Part shown: in pieces, positions 1 to 9,114 of the stretch | How the letters are laid out: the number at the start of each line of letters is the position of its first letter | How positions within the stretch are numbered: the stretch's first letter is position 1 | Assembly: GCA_030442055.1 (NCBI GenBank) | Contig: JAUJEB010000007.1 | Span: forward strand, 248,001-312,000 | Length of the DNA: 64,000 nt | Direction: 5' to 3' | Source of the DNA: Agaribacillus aureus | GTDB lineage: Bacteria; Bacteroidota; Bacteroidia; Cytophagales; Cyclobacteriaceae | The notes under the pieces: model-generated | What the model was told of the DNA's origin: nothing | Seen by the model: the letters and a program-made list of their open reading frames with translations, nothing else | Database searches by the model: none | Position numbers and translations under genes: made by a program

Positions 1-2111
1 TGGATGATTTTATCGACTATTATTTTAGCTTCTTCAGGTGTATTGACCGGCAACCTGCCAACGCCAATATCCAATAGGTGATCTCCGCTACTGTTTTCGA
101 CCCACTCTCCTTCGTCATCATCTAAAAATCCATAGTAATCATCTGAGGAATAGGTTCTCGTCGGCCACAAAGAGTTTCGTGACTGGTATACCGGAACTTT
201 ATTGGTGTTTATGGTCTCCCTGTTTTTATAATCAAAAGAGCAATCACCAAACAACAACAGGTATTTTAGCTTGTCGCCGGTGCCCTGGTCGTAAAGATGT
301 TTCATGAAATCCCTAATGGCCGTCACATCCTGCGCCCCGGAGGAAAATTCATTGTAAACTTCTTCAATAGTCACAACCTGGACACTCAAGCCGTCATGCG
401 TCTCACGAAAAGTTGCCAGCCGTTGTGCCTCTGACATAAAATCCGGATGGGAAATGATAACCATATCTGTTACCTCACTCCCATGCAAATTCTGGTTTTT
501 AACCGTGCCATGATAAGTCGGCGAAAGGTAATTACCATTGAAAGCGATAAATTCCTTCAGTTGGTCTGTGCCAGTGCCAAACATGGCTTTTCTGTTGCCG
601 GCATCGTAATCAAACAATTGTGCTTTGGGTCTCAGGGGATCGCTGACATCCCAAATGGTAGCCTGGTCTGGAAAATCACCGATTTCAAAAGTGCTGCTCG
701 CATCCTCCAAACTATTCAGGGATCTGAATAAAGTTTGATCGCCAAATAGGGATAATTTTCTCTTAGCTGTCAGAAACAGGTAATCCAGGTAGCCTGTGGA
801 TTCTATATTGGCACTTGGGTTAAACTGCAGGTTGACCGTGACCTGATTGTCAGCATCTAAAATGTTAGTATTAAAATCAAATTTGCTGACCTGGTCGTCC
901 CCTTTCAAACCGTAAATATAACTGGTGACACCGGAAAAACTTTGTTGTCCCACCGGGCTTGCATCCACTGATATATCGAAAGTAGCGTTGTCGTCAAAGG
1001 AAGTAAAACTTAATGTGCTGACTTCAATCGAAGCGGAAGTATTTGAAGCGATACCTTCAAGATTGAAAACAAAGTCTTTGCCACTTGATTTGAATCCGTC
1101 TCCATACCACTTCCTGCCTGAAGATATTAAGTTAAATTTATCCTCTTCAAAGGCTTCATAATAGTCGTATTCATTTATCACCGGAAAACTTGTGCCGAGG
1201 TTGTCAGCATTTCCGATACGAAGTCCTGCCGAGGAACCAATAGTTAGAAAATAATAAGTAGTATCGGAATAGATGTTTTTTTCGTACTTAAATGTTTGTT
1301 CTGATTCATCAAAACGGTAGTGGTCAGGTCCCTGCCCATAAAATAAAATAACATCGTTACTATCAAAAGTACCATCATTTTCACCTTCGACCACAATAGC
1401 ATTTTCAGTTAGATCCTGAAATCTTGTCACATCATTGGCCTGAGGGAGCATACCGCCACCGTTGCCAAATATTTTGATTTTTTTTGGATCTATACTATTG
1501 ATATCAACCCCGGCATCTGCCAGCTGATTGGCATCAATTTGGAATATGCCACTCGTTGTAACCCCAAATTTATACCAGCTGCCCCCGGAAAGAACAGAAT
1601 TTGACTGGCTCATTGTTCGTTGGGCAGAAGGCCGCGTTTTATTTGTTTCAGGGGTATATTGAATGGTAAAAGCAACCATCTTTTCCCATTTTTCATTGAT
1701 AGGATCAAATCTTAATGGGACGAGCGACAAAAATATTTCAGGTTTTTTTTTGTAGGATCGCGTGTGTAAAGTAACCGACGGTAGTGCCGAACCTACCAAG
1801 TTTGATACCAGGATTTCCTCCAGTGGCGTTAGAGGTTGGTATTGAATATTTTCAAGGTGAAAACTGAGAATTTGCCGATCTGTCAGGGCTGTTTCAAAAA
1901 GGGGAAGCTTTGAAATGTGTGCCCTGTATCTGGCACCTGCGAAGTATAAATTTAATTCCGGATTTCCCTGGATATTGACCTGGCTCCTGGGCAATTCCCA
2001 TTGCAACTGCACGTGTTTAGACATTTCAACCTGCCCATGCGAGGAAAGGCTAAAAATGGCGCACAAAAGCATTGTGGTTATAACCTTTATCTTTACCTCC
2101 GGATTTTGCAT
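1..2111 (-). CDS. porU: PorU, type IX secretion system C25-family sortase (partial)
   Basis: The minus-strand frame runs off the left edge of the window, so only about the first 703 residues are visible. It opens with an N-terminal signal peptide (hydrophobic TTMLLCAIFSLSSHGQ). A long beta-rich region follows, with typical PorU phrases such as GGSWYKFGVTTSGIFQID and FGNGGGMLPQ. It enters the gingipain-like C25 peptidase domain (VIISHPDFMSEAQRLA, YLLLFGDCSFDYKNR, GVGRLPVNTPEEA). The catalytic Cys region and C-terminus lie outside the window. In the family, PorU cleaves C-terminal domains of T9SS cargo at the cell surface and attaches the cargo to A-LPS. Start chosen: ATG at 2109-2111, directly before the signal peptide. 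Its presence marks the genome as a T9SS-bearing Bacteroidota. Identification rests on recognised family phrases, not on a search. Confidence 0.88.
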   Translation of the reverse strand, partial: MQNPEVKIKVITTMLLCAIFSLSSHGQVEMSKHVQLQWELPRSQVNIQGNPELNLYFAGARYRAHISKLPLFETALTDRQILSFHLENIQYQPLTPLEEILVSNLVGSALPSVTLHTRSYKKKPEIFLSLVPLRFDPINEKWEKMVAFTIQYTPETNKTRPSAQRTMSQSNSVLSGGSWYKFGVTTSGIFQIDANQLADAGVDINSIDPKKIKIFGNGGGMLPQANDVTRFQDLTENAIVVEGENDGTFDSNDVILFYGQGPDHYRFDESEQTFKYEKNIYSDTTYYFLTIGSSAGLRIGNADNLGTSFPVINEYDYYEAFEEDKFNLISSGRKWYGDGFKSSGKDFVFNLEGIASNTSASIEVSTLSFTSFDDNATFDISVDASPVGQQSFSGVTSYIYGLKGDDQVSKFDFNTNILDADNQVTVNLQFNPSANIESTGYLDYLFLTAKRKLSLFGDQTLFRSLNSLEDASSTFEIGDFPDQATIWDVSDPLRPKAQLFDYDAGNRKAMFGTGTDQLKEFIAFNGNYLSPTYHGTVKNQNLHGSEVTDMVIISHPDFMSEAQRLATFRETHDGLSVQVVTIEEVYNEFSSGAQDVTAIRDFMKHLYDQGTGDKLKYLLLFGDCSFDYKNRETINTNKVPVYQSRNSLWPTRTYSSDDYYGFLDDDEGEWVENSSGDHLLDIGVGRLPVNTPEEAKIIVDKII

Positions 2112-2283
2112 CAAATAATAATAAATTTATGCAATTTAAATACTTACCTACCAACGTAAAACCACGAATTATATTTAAATGTTCCGCAATTAAATCATAA
2201 TTCACGCTGAAAATAACACAAAACCTTATGTTATCTTGCATATGGATTTTTTTAGTCAATAAACAATATCCTACTAAGTTATA

Positions 2284-3000
2284 TTAATTCGATTTATTGT
2301 GGGTGTCCGGCATTAAAAAATTATTGACTATTGAAAGTAAGATATACAATATAATTACCAGTGGAAAGGCTTTAACCCTAAAAAGAATTAAGACAGTTAT
2401 CGAGCTTAAAATGAAAATATATTTCATTTTATTGGCCGCCCATTGGAATCCGGCAAACTTTAAAGCCATCAATCTAATCTCCGATACCATTAAAATGGAA
2501 AAAACAAGACTGATTATCGAAAGCAGGTAAGGTAAGGGCAATGTTTCGGTAAGCCATGATTTTTCGGATGAGATAATAAATGGCAAAGAACTTATCAACA
2601 AAGCGTTCGCCGGGGTTGGCAGTCCGATAAACTGATCGGTTTGCCGTACATCTATATTAAACTTAGCTAATCTCAGTGCTGAAAATACAGGAATGATCAA
2701 CCCCGAATAGGGTAGCCAGCTATTGTCCGAGACAGATTGGATCATGGCAAAGATTATGATACCCGGCAAAAGTCCAAAAGTGACCATGTCAGCAAGAGAA
2801 TCCAACTCCTTGCCGATTTCCGATTTTACACGCAAAGTTCTGGCAGCAAAACCATCCAGAAAATCGAACAAACCCGCTAACCAAATAAGATAAGCGCCAC
2901 TCTTCAAGTCCTGGTTTTGCAGAACCAGTATAATGCCTACACTACCACATAGTAAATTAAGACAAGTAAATAAATTGGGAATGTTTTTTTTCAATGACAA
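2284..3000 (-). CDS. pssA: CDP-diacylglycerol--serine O-phosphatidyltransferase
   Basis: This 238-residue integral membrane protein transfers a phosphatidyl group from CDP-diacylglycerol to L-serine, the first step of phosphatidylethanolamine synthesis. The CDP-alcohol phosphotransferase signature is complete: D49-G50, A53-R54, G63, D67 and D71, with the family spacing. The start fits the family (MSLKKNIPNLFTCLNLLCG, first membrane segment), and six to eight hydrophobic segments follow. The gene lies downstream of the MBL-fold hydrolase gene on the same strand and upstream of porU, so the three may be partly co-transcribed. I see nothing unusual in it. Confidence 0.93.
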   Translation of the reverse strand: MSLKKNIPNLFTCLNLLCGSVGIILVLQNQDLKSGAYLIWLAGLFDFLDGFAARTLRVKSEIGKELDSLADMVTFGLLPGIIIFAMIQSVSDNSWLPYSGLIIPVFSALRLAKFNIDVRQTDQFIGLPTPANALLISSLPFIISSEKSWLTETLPLPYLLSIISLVFSILMVSEIRLMALKFAGFQWAANKMKYIFILSSITVLILFRVKAFPLVIILYILLSIVNNFLMPDTHNKSN

Positions 3001-3018
3001 ATTCTTAACTATGCGAGG

Positions 3019-3669
3019 TTAGGCCATATTGATGGCACAAAACGGATTTGACTTTTTTTCCTCTCCTACGGTGGTACTTGAGCCATGACCACAATAAACG
3101 GTCACATCATCACCCAATGGAAAAAACTTTTGGTGAATGCTTTGAATTAAAGTGTCAAAATTTCCTCCGGGCAAATCTGTCCGGCCGATACTTCCCTGAA
3201 AGAGCACATCTCCCCCAATGCAGAACTTTTGTTCAGGTTGAAAGAAAGCAATGTGTCCCGGTGAGTGCCCAGGGACAAAAAGGACTTGCAGTTGAGATTG
3301 ACCGAATTTTATAACGTCACCCTCCTCTATGAAATAATCTATTTCGGCTTCTGTGTAATTGGGAAAACCGTAGTTATGAGAATAAGCTTTGACCGCCTTC
3401 AGCAATGGCTCTTCCAGCTGATGCGTGCCAAGGGAGACTTTATATTTTTCCTTGATAAAGTAATTTCCCAGCACATGATCAATGTGGCAGTGCGTGTTCA
3501 AAAGTTTTACCACATTCAGCTGGTTATCCTCAATGTAACTGGTTATTAACGCCTTTTCTTCACTTTCATAACAACCCGGATCAATAATGATACTCTCCCT
3601 GGTTTCGTCGCTTAGAATATAGGTATTTTCCATAAATGGGCCAAAGACAAAGGATTGGATCTTGATCAT
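3019..3669 (-). CDS. MBL-fold metallo-hydrolase (GloB / YcbL type)
   Basis: A 216-residue metallo-beta-lactamase-fold hydrolase. Metal ligands are visible: H60-x-H62-x-D64-H65 (THCHIDH), H139 in GHSPGH, bridging D154 (GGDVLF) and H195 (YCGHG). This is the compact glyoxalase-II-like single-domain group, which usually cleaves a thioester such as S-lactoylglutathione or another thiol adduct; the true substrate is unknown. I place the start at the ATG whose product begins MIKIQSFVFGPF. A longer in-frame ATG at 3705 adds 12 residues of poor quality and would leave only about a 10-nt leader after the predicted -7 box at 3723-3730. It is divergent from the oxidoreductase gene at 3757. Confidence 0.87.
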   Translation of the reverse strand: MIKIQSFVFGPFMENTYILSDETRESIIIDPGCYESEEKALITSYIEDNQLNVVKLLNTHCHIDHVLGNYFIKEKYKVSLGTHQLEEPLLKAVKAYSHNYGFPNYTEAEIDYFIEEGDVIKFGQSQLQVLFVPGHSPGHIAFFQPEQKFCIGGDVLFQGSIGRTDLPGGNFDTLIQSIHQKFFPLGDDVTVYCGHGSSTTVGEEKKSNPFCAINMA

Positions 3670-3722
3670 GGTCGGAGCATGTTGGGTTACTGAATTTTCC
3701 GCCAATTTGCGGCAATATTTGA

Positions 3723-3730
3723 CAAATATA
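3723..3730 (-). promoter_or_regulatory. Bacteroidota -7 promoter box for the MBL hydrolase gene
   Basis: The minus strand reads TATATTTG, a full match to the Bacteroidota housekeeping -7 consensus TAnnTTTG. Transcription would start near 3716, about 47 nt before the chosen start codon. A -33 TTG was not clearly placed. Confidence 0.5.
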
Positions 3731-3756
3731 AAGATATCTTATTTTAATTTAGCCTC

Positions 3757-4809
3757 ATGAACATTGATTATTTAATTGTGGGCCAAGGTCTGGCAGGATC
3801 GATTTTGTCTTATCAATTATTAAAACGAGGGAAGCGGATTATGGTAGTCGATGATCCTCAGCTGCAGTCGTCATCCAACGTAGCAGCCGGCTTGTTTAAT
3901 CCGATAACAGGGAAAAAGATGGTGAAAACCTGGTTAGCAGATGATTTATTTCCACAGCTGATAAATTTTTACGGTGAACTGGAGCACTTTCTTAATGCCC
4001 GTTTTTTATATCAGAAACCCATTTACAGGCCCTTTACAAGTTTTGCCGAGCAAAATGAATGGATAGCAAAAAGTGCGGATCCGACACGGCAGAAATTTAT
4101 ACAAAAAAACCATCATACCAGTGCCTACGGTGATTTTGTGTATGATGCCTTTGGCGGATTGGAACTAAATTTTTCTGGTTACGTTGATATTGCTACCTTG
4201 CTAAAAGAATACAGGGCTTTTTTACGGCGAGAGCAGATGATTGTGGAAGAAGCTTTTGAAGAAGAAAAACTGACTATTTTCGATGATTCGGCGCAATATA
4301 AGCATATTGAAGCCGAAGCAGTGGTTTATTGTGATGGGCCTTTTTCAGAAGAAAAAAGTCATTTTTCCTGGCTCCCGTTCCGCCGGGTAAAAGGAGAAAT
4401 TTTAATCATTGAACCTAATGAGCAGATACCTGTTATATTCAACAGAGGTATATTTATTTTACCGTTGGAAAATGGTTATTGCAAGGTTGGTTCTACCTAT
4501 GATTGGGAAGATACTTCCTGGGATGTGACTGAAAAGTCGGGGATGGAACTAAAGGGGAAACTCGATGCTTTTTTTAAAAAGACCTATAAAATTATAGATC
4601 AGGTAGCTGGTATCAGGCCGGCAACTCTCGACCGGAGGCCCTTCATGGGAACACATCCGGTTTTGAAAAGGTTGTTGATATTTAATGGGTTTGGTACAAA
4701 AGGGGTGTCATTGATGCCTTATTTTTCAGAAAAATTTTGCAATTTTCTTATATATGGCAAAGAGTTGCCATTTGAAGCAAATATTAATCGGTATTTTTCG
4801 TTATATTAG
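3757..4809 (+). CDS. FAD-dependent oxidoreductase (DAO family)
   Basis: A 350-residue flavoprotein of the glycine/D-amino-acid oxidase family. The N-terminus carries the FAD-binding Rossmann motif G9-x-G11-x-x-G14 (VGQGLAGS), then an acidic end of the second strand (VVDD). Near the C-terminus GIRPATLDRRPFMG and NGFGTKGVSLMPY match the second FAD-contact region of DAO-type enzymes. The substrate cannot be read from the sequence. There is no signal peptide, so it is cytoplasmic. The gene is 26 nt upstream of the large outer-membrane gene on the same strand, so the two probably share a transcript. Confidence 0.85.
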   Translation: MNIDYLIVGQGLAGSILSYQLLKRGKRIMVVDDPQLQSSSNVAAGLFNPITGKKMVKTWLADDLFPQLINFYGELEHFLNARFLYQKPIYRPFTSFAEQNEWIAKSADPTRQKFIQKNHHTSAYGDFVYDAFGGLELNFSGYVDIATLLKEYRAFLRREQMIVEEAFEEEKLTIFDDSAQYKHIEAEAVVYCDGPFSEEKSHFSWLPFRRVKGEILIIEPNEQIPVIFNRGIFILPLENGYCKVGSTYDWEDTSWDVTEKSGMELKGKLDAFFKKTYKIIDQVAGIRPATLDRRPFMGTHPVLKRLLIFNGFGTKGVSLMPYFSEKFCNFLIYGKELPFEANINRYFSLY

Positions 4810-4835
4810 GATTAAAAACAAATTATTTTCAGCGT

Positions 4836-7800
4836 ATGAGTTTGAGGGTTATCAAGATTTCATTTTTAATGCTTACTCTAATTTTTCCGATGGCAAAACT
4901 GTCGGCGCAGGAAACCATTGGAAGCTTTGGAAAAAACAGAATTCAGTATAAGATATTTGATTGGAAGTTTTATAGTTCAGATAATTTCGATGTCTATTTT
5001 TATGATGGAGGCAACAACCTTGCGAAAATGGCGGCTTCTTTTCTTGAAGGTGAATTTGACCGGCTAACCGATGTGCTTGGATATCAGCCGTACTCAAAAA
5101 CCAAAATTTTTCTTTACAACTCCGTCAGTGACCTGCAACAAAGTAATGTTGGTGTTAATGAAAACATCTTTACCATTGGGGGCCAAACGAACTTTGTGAA
5201 ATCTCAGGTCGAAATTGCCTACCCTGGCACCATCAGCAGTTTCAAAGAAGAACTTCTCTACAGCATCTCCAAAATGTTGATCAACGATATGATGTTTGGA
5301 GGAAGTATTACCGATATGTTTCAAAGCGGATTATTGCTTTCACTGCCTGATTGGTTTCTGGACGGCGCTGCAGCCTATATTTCTAAAGGCTGGAGTGTAG
5401 AAATGGATGATCAGATCAGGGATTTATTTGGTGCCAGAAAATTTAAAAAGCTCTCGAGGATCAGTGGCAATGAAAGTACACTAGTAGGGCAATCACTATG
5501 GAATTACATTGCCGAAAACTATGGCAGAAGTAATATCTCCTACATACTGAATCTAACCAGAATCATAAGAGATGAGGAAAAAGGCATTGCCAATACTTTA
5601 AGCGTGCCATTTAAAAGATTTTTGGCTGACTGGCAGCAGTATTACGCGGAAATAGCTGCTACCGTGAATAACAACTACACTGCCGCAAAAGCCGAGGCCA
5701 AATTACAAAAACGAAATCGCAAAGAGCTTCTTTATAGTCAGGTCAGTCTAAGCCCCGGAAGTAACTACCTTGCCTATGCCCAGAATAATGATGGAAAATA
5801 CAAAGTCATTATTAAAGATACGAACACTGGAAAGGAAAGGACAGCCTTGATTGGTGGTTACAAGGTTATAAATCAGGAAGTAGATCACGAGATACCGGTA
5901 CTTAGCTGGAAGGATGATCACACGCTGGGAATTATCAACGTAAAAGCGGGCAAAAGTTATTTATGGCTGTACGATATAAATACCAAAAGAAAATTTAAGA
6001 AAGAGCTTGGAAGATTTAATCAGATCAAGGAGTTTGACTTTTCTACCAATGGCAATTTATTGGTGCTGAGTGCAGATATCAAGGGAAAGAGCGATATTTT
6101 TATCATTAGTCTGAGGCGAAACGGTCTTAAAAGAGTAACCAACGATATTTATGATGACGTAAGTCCCAAATTCATCCCCAACTCAAAATCCATTGTTTTC
6201 AGCTCTAATCGCACAAGTGATACGATTGATGTGAAGTTTAATGATTATAAGGTTTTGGGTGATAACTACAATTTATTCATATACAATCTTGATACTACCC
6301 GAAATGTGCTTTACAGAGCTACCAATACCTTGAGTAAAGACTTTAAACCAATTCCCAAAGATCCCAATACCATTTATTATCTCAGCGATCAAAAAGGAAT
6401 TGTAAACCTTTACAAATACACCGTCGATAAAAATCTATTTACCCAGGTATCAAATTTCAACTATAGCATCCAGGACTATGATATTGATTTTGAGCAACAG
6501 AATTTATCTTTTGTAATGATCAATAAGGGGAAAGATTTTGTGTACATGGATAAATCATTTGATTTTGACAAAAATATTTTCACCCCGCAGACCAGGCGTC
6601 AGGAAGTGCTTCAGGCCAGGTTTATTACCAACCGTCTGAATAAATTTAAGTTAAGTCAACAGCAAAACGAAGAAGAAGATCCACAGCCGGAATTGGAGGT
6701 GATCGATGAAAATACGATCATTGAGGAAGTGGAAGCCGACATTGAGGATGAAACGGATATCATCGATACCGACAATTATGTATTTGACAAAGACGTCGTA
6801 GAACAAAAGCAGGAAAGCAATAACACCTCCTTCCTTTCCAATTATCGAAAGCTTCAGAAAGAGAGCAAGGTAGTGGGGCCTTTGCCCTATGAAACCAGGT
6901 TCAGTGCAGATAATTTAATTACCTCCTGGGTCATTGATCCTATGAGGGGCTTTGGTATTCAACTGGAAGCCAGAATGAATGATATGCTTGAGAACCATCG
7001 ATTTTACGGAGGTATTTTAGCCATTACGGATCTGAAAAATAATGATCTATTTGCGGAATACCAGTTTTTGAAGTACAAAATAGATTTTGGTGCGCGCTAT
7101 GAAAGAAAAACTATTTCAAGGTCGGCAGATGATGACAGTAATATCAGGCAGCGATACACTTTGAACAAAGTGGAATTAAGTGCCTCTTATCCTTTGAGTG
7201 TTACTTCCAGGTTAAGCTTCAAACCATTCTATGCCCTCACAAGGTCGTTTGACTTAAATGATGCACTGCTGATCCCGGGTAACCCGTTGGTACCTATCGA
7301 TACCGAAGCTAATTATGCCGGGGGTACTGTGGAATTTGTTTTTGACAATTCTTCAGTAAAAGGGCTTAACTTATATGAAGGAACCCGGGGTAAGGCGTCA
7401 TTTACCCATTACCAAAGTCTCAATGAAGACAGGAGACCAAGCTTCAGCAAATTAAGTATTGATTTAAGGAACTATCAGAAAATACATAAAGAGTTTGTGT
7501 TTGCCACCCGTTTATTTTACGGGCGATACTTTGGTAGCAACTCTCCGAAGTTTTTGCTAGGAGGTATGGACAACTGGCTCTTTAAAAAGGCCGACTCACA
7601 GGAGGGGAATGATCCACTGGCCATTGTTTCCGAACAGGACAATAGCAATCTATTATTTGTAGACTATGTTACCAATCTTCGCGGCTTTAACTACAATAAA
7701 TTTAATGGATCAAATGCGATTCTTTTTAATGCAGAGTTGAGATTACCAATTGTCAAATATTTGAGCCACGGCCCTATTTCTTCCAACTTTTTAAGAAATC

Positions 7801-8075
7801 TTCAGTTTATAGGATTCTATGATATTGGATCTTCCTGGAATGGTGATAGACTTTGGCCGGATGAAAACAGCTTGAATCGCGAGTTAATTCAACCTGAAGA
7901 TTCGCCTTTTGAGGCGCTTATTGACAATTTTAATAGCCCGTGGCTTTCCAGCTATGGCGTCGGTGTGCGAACCGTATTTTTAGGTTATTACATGAAGTTT
8001 GATGTGGCCTGGCCTATCGAAGATTATGAGGTGAAATCCACCAAATTCTACGTAACGCTGGGTTATGATTTCTAG
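4836..8075 (+). CDS. Large secreted protein: degenerate peptidase-MA-like domain, PD40 beta-propeller and C-terminal outer-membrane barrel
   Basis: A 1079-residue exported protein. A signal peptide (FLMLTLIFPMAKLSAQ) leads into a gluzincin/peptidase-MA-like region at about 25-250. The expected HExxH helix reads EELLYSISK, and the usual WFxEGxAxY reads WFLDGAAAY, so metal catalysis is probably lost. PD40/TolB-type propeller repeats follow at about 295-600 (SPGSNYLAYAQN, SPKFIPNSKSIVFSSNRTS), then a very acidic linker at about 605-655, then a C-terminal beta-barrel-like region of about 400 residues ending in Tyr-Asp-Phe, a typical outer-membrane terminal aromatic. It resembles Bacteroidota proteins annotated as TolB-like or Omp85-like. 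Function unknown; a role in outer-membrane transport or anchoring is an inference. Confidence 0.75.
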   Translation: MSLRVIKISFLMLTLIFPMAKLSAQETIGSFGKNRIQYKIFDWKFYSSDNFDVYFYDGGNNLAKMAASFLEGEFDRLTDVLGYQPYSKTKIFLYNSVSDLQQSNVGVNENIFTIGGQTNFVKSQVEIAYPGTISSFKEELLYSISKMLINDMMFGGSITDMFQSGLLLSLPDWFLDGAAAYISKGWSVEMDDQIRDLFGARKFKKLSRISGNESTLVGQSLWNYIAENYGRSNISYILNLTRIIRDEEKGIANTLSVPFKRFLADWQQYYAEIAATVNNNYTAAKAEAKLQKRNRKELLYSQVSLSPGSNYLAYAQNNDGKYKVIIKDTNTGKERTALIGGYKVINQEVDHEIPVLSWKDDHTLGIINVKAGKSYLWLYDINTKRKFKKELGRFNQIKEFDFSTNGNLLVLSADIKGKSDIFIISLRRNGLKRVTNDIYDDVSPKFIPNSKSIVFSSNRTSDTIDVKFNDYKVLGDNYNLFIYNLDTTRNVLYRATNTLSKDFKPIPKDPNTIYYLSDQKGIVNLYKYTVDKNLFTQVSNFNYSIQDYDIDFEQQNLSFVMINKGKDFVYMDKSFDFDKNIFTPQTRRQEVLQARFITNRLNKFKLSQQQNEEEDPQPELEVIDENTIIEEVEADIEDETDIIDTDNYVFDKDVVEQKQESNNTSFLSNYRKLQKESKVVGPLPYETRFSADNLITSWVIDPMRGFGIQLEARMNDMLENHRFYGGILAITDLKNNDLFAEYQFLKYKIDFGARYERKTISRSADDDSNIRQRYTLNKVELSASYPLSVTSRLSFKPFYALTRSFDLNDALLIPGNPLVPIDTEANYAGGTVEFVFDNSSVKGLNLYEGTRGKASFTHYQSLNEDRRPSFSKLSIDLRNYQKIHKEFVFATRLFYGRYFGSNSPKFLLGGMDNWLFKKADSQEGNDPLAIVSEQDNSNLLFVDYVTNLRGFNYNKFNGSNAILFNAELRLPIVKYLSHGPISSNFLRNLQFIGFYDIGSSWNGDRLWPDENSLNRELIQPEDSPFEALIDNFNSPWLSSYGVGVRTVFLGYYMKFDVAWPIEDYEVKSTKFYVTLGYDF

Positions 8076-8141
8076 CGTAGCGGCCAGTTTTTTAATTGGA
8101 AGACGTTAAATAACCCCTTTTCTCAATTATTTCACTTATTT

Positions 8142-8170
8142 TTAAGGCCAAATTGCCATTATGGCCTAAA
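8142..8170. other. Short dyad before the yicC-like gene
   Basis: TTAAGGCCA and TGGCCTAAA form inverted arms around a 12-nt spacer, 12 nt before the start codon at 8182. It could be a weak terminator for the upstream gene or an operator; the sequence does not decide. Confidence 0.3.
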
Positions 8171-8181
8171 GAATATCATTT

Positions 8182-9060
8182 ATGGTGAAATCTATGACCG
8201 GCTTTGGTCAGTCCAAACTCGACAGCGAAGACATTAATCTTGGTGTTGAAGTTAAAACCCTCAATTCAAAATTCCTGGATTCGATCATTAAATTACCCAG
8301 AGAATTTTCCGATAAGGAATTGGACGTCAAAAATATTCTCACCGACCGCCTGATAAGAGGAAAGGTAAGTGTTGCCATTACCTTCCTGAGAAAAGATGTT
8401 TCAGCGGTCAAAATGGATATCAACCGAAAGCTGTTTAACGAATATTATCAAAACCTGCTGGCGGTAGCGAAAGAAGCCAAAGCTCCGGAGCAGGATGTTT
8501 TTAAACTGGCGATCCAAATGCCCGAAGTAGTTTTGCAACGGGATGCTGAAGAAGATTTGAGTGAGGACTGGAACGTATTACTAAAACATATTCATACTGC
8601 TATTGATCAATGTGACGATTTCCGTGTCAAAGAAGGCGGGGGGTTGCAAAAAAAGCTGCTGTCATATATTGAAAATATCGGGGCCTTTTTAACAAGTATT
8701 GATGAACAGGATCCACAGCGGATACAGGCGGTAAGAGAAAGGCTTAATCAGAAAATAACTGAATTGCAGCATGTAGAGAAAATAGACAATAACCGGTTTG
8801 AGCAGGAGTTAATCTATTATATTGAGAAGTTAGATATCAACGAAGAAAAAGTACGCTTAAAAAGCCATTTGGATTACTTTGTTGAGGTAATGAACAATCC
8901 CGTGTCTCAGGGAAAAAAATTGGGTTTCATTTCTCAGGAAATAGGCCGTGAGATTAATACGATTGGTTCCAAGGCCAACGATGCGGTCATACAAAGGTTT
9001 GTAGTAGGTATGAAAGAAGAGCTGGAAAAAATAAAAGAACAATTACTAAATATCCTTTAA
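8182..9060 (+). CDS. yicC: YicC-family endoribonuclease
   Basis: A 292-residue protein with the family N-terminus MVKSMTGFGQS and the C-terminal DUF1732 block (EIGREINTIGSKANDAVIQ...VVGMKEELEKIKEQLLNIL). E. coli YicC is an endoribonuclease that opens around RNA hairpins and helps degrade the small RNA RyhB; family members are cytoplasmic oligomers. Length and both termini are normal. It is followed by a hairpin terminator at 9065-9081. Confidence 0.92.
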   Translation: MVKSMTGFGQSKLDSEDINLGVEVKTLNSKFLDSIIKLPREFSDKELDVKNILTDRLIRGKVSVAITFLRKDVSAVKMDINRKLFNEYYQNLLAVAKEAKAPEQDVFKLAIQMPEVVLQRDAEEDLSEDWNVLLKHIHTAIDQCDDFRVKEGGGLQKKLLSYIENIGAFLTSIDEQDPQRIQAVRERLNQKITELQHVEKIDNNRFEQELIYYIEKLDINEEKVRLKSHLDYFVEVMNNPVSQGKKLGFISQEIGREINTIGSKANDAVIQRFVVGMKEELEKIKEQLLNIL

Positions 9061-9064
9061 CTTT

Positions 9065-9089
9065 ACCGCCGGCCTGGCGGTCGGGTTTT
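9065..9089 (+). terminator. Intrinsic terminator after yicC
   Basis: ACCGCC (9065-9070) and GGCGGT (9076-9081) form a 6-bp GC-rich stem with a 5-nt loop, followed by CGGG and four T. It lies just 3' of the yicC stop and before the kinase start. Confidence 0.55.
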
Positions 9090-9114
9090 GTTATCAACCG
9101 ATTCATTTAAAACT

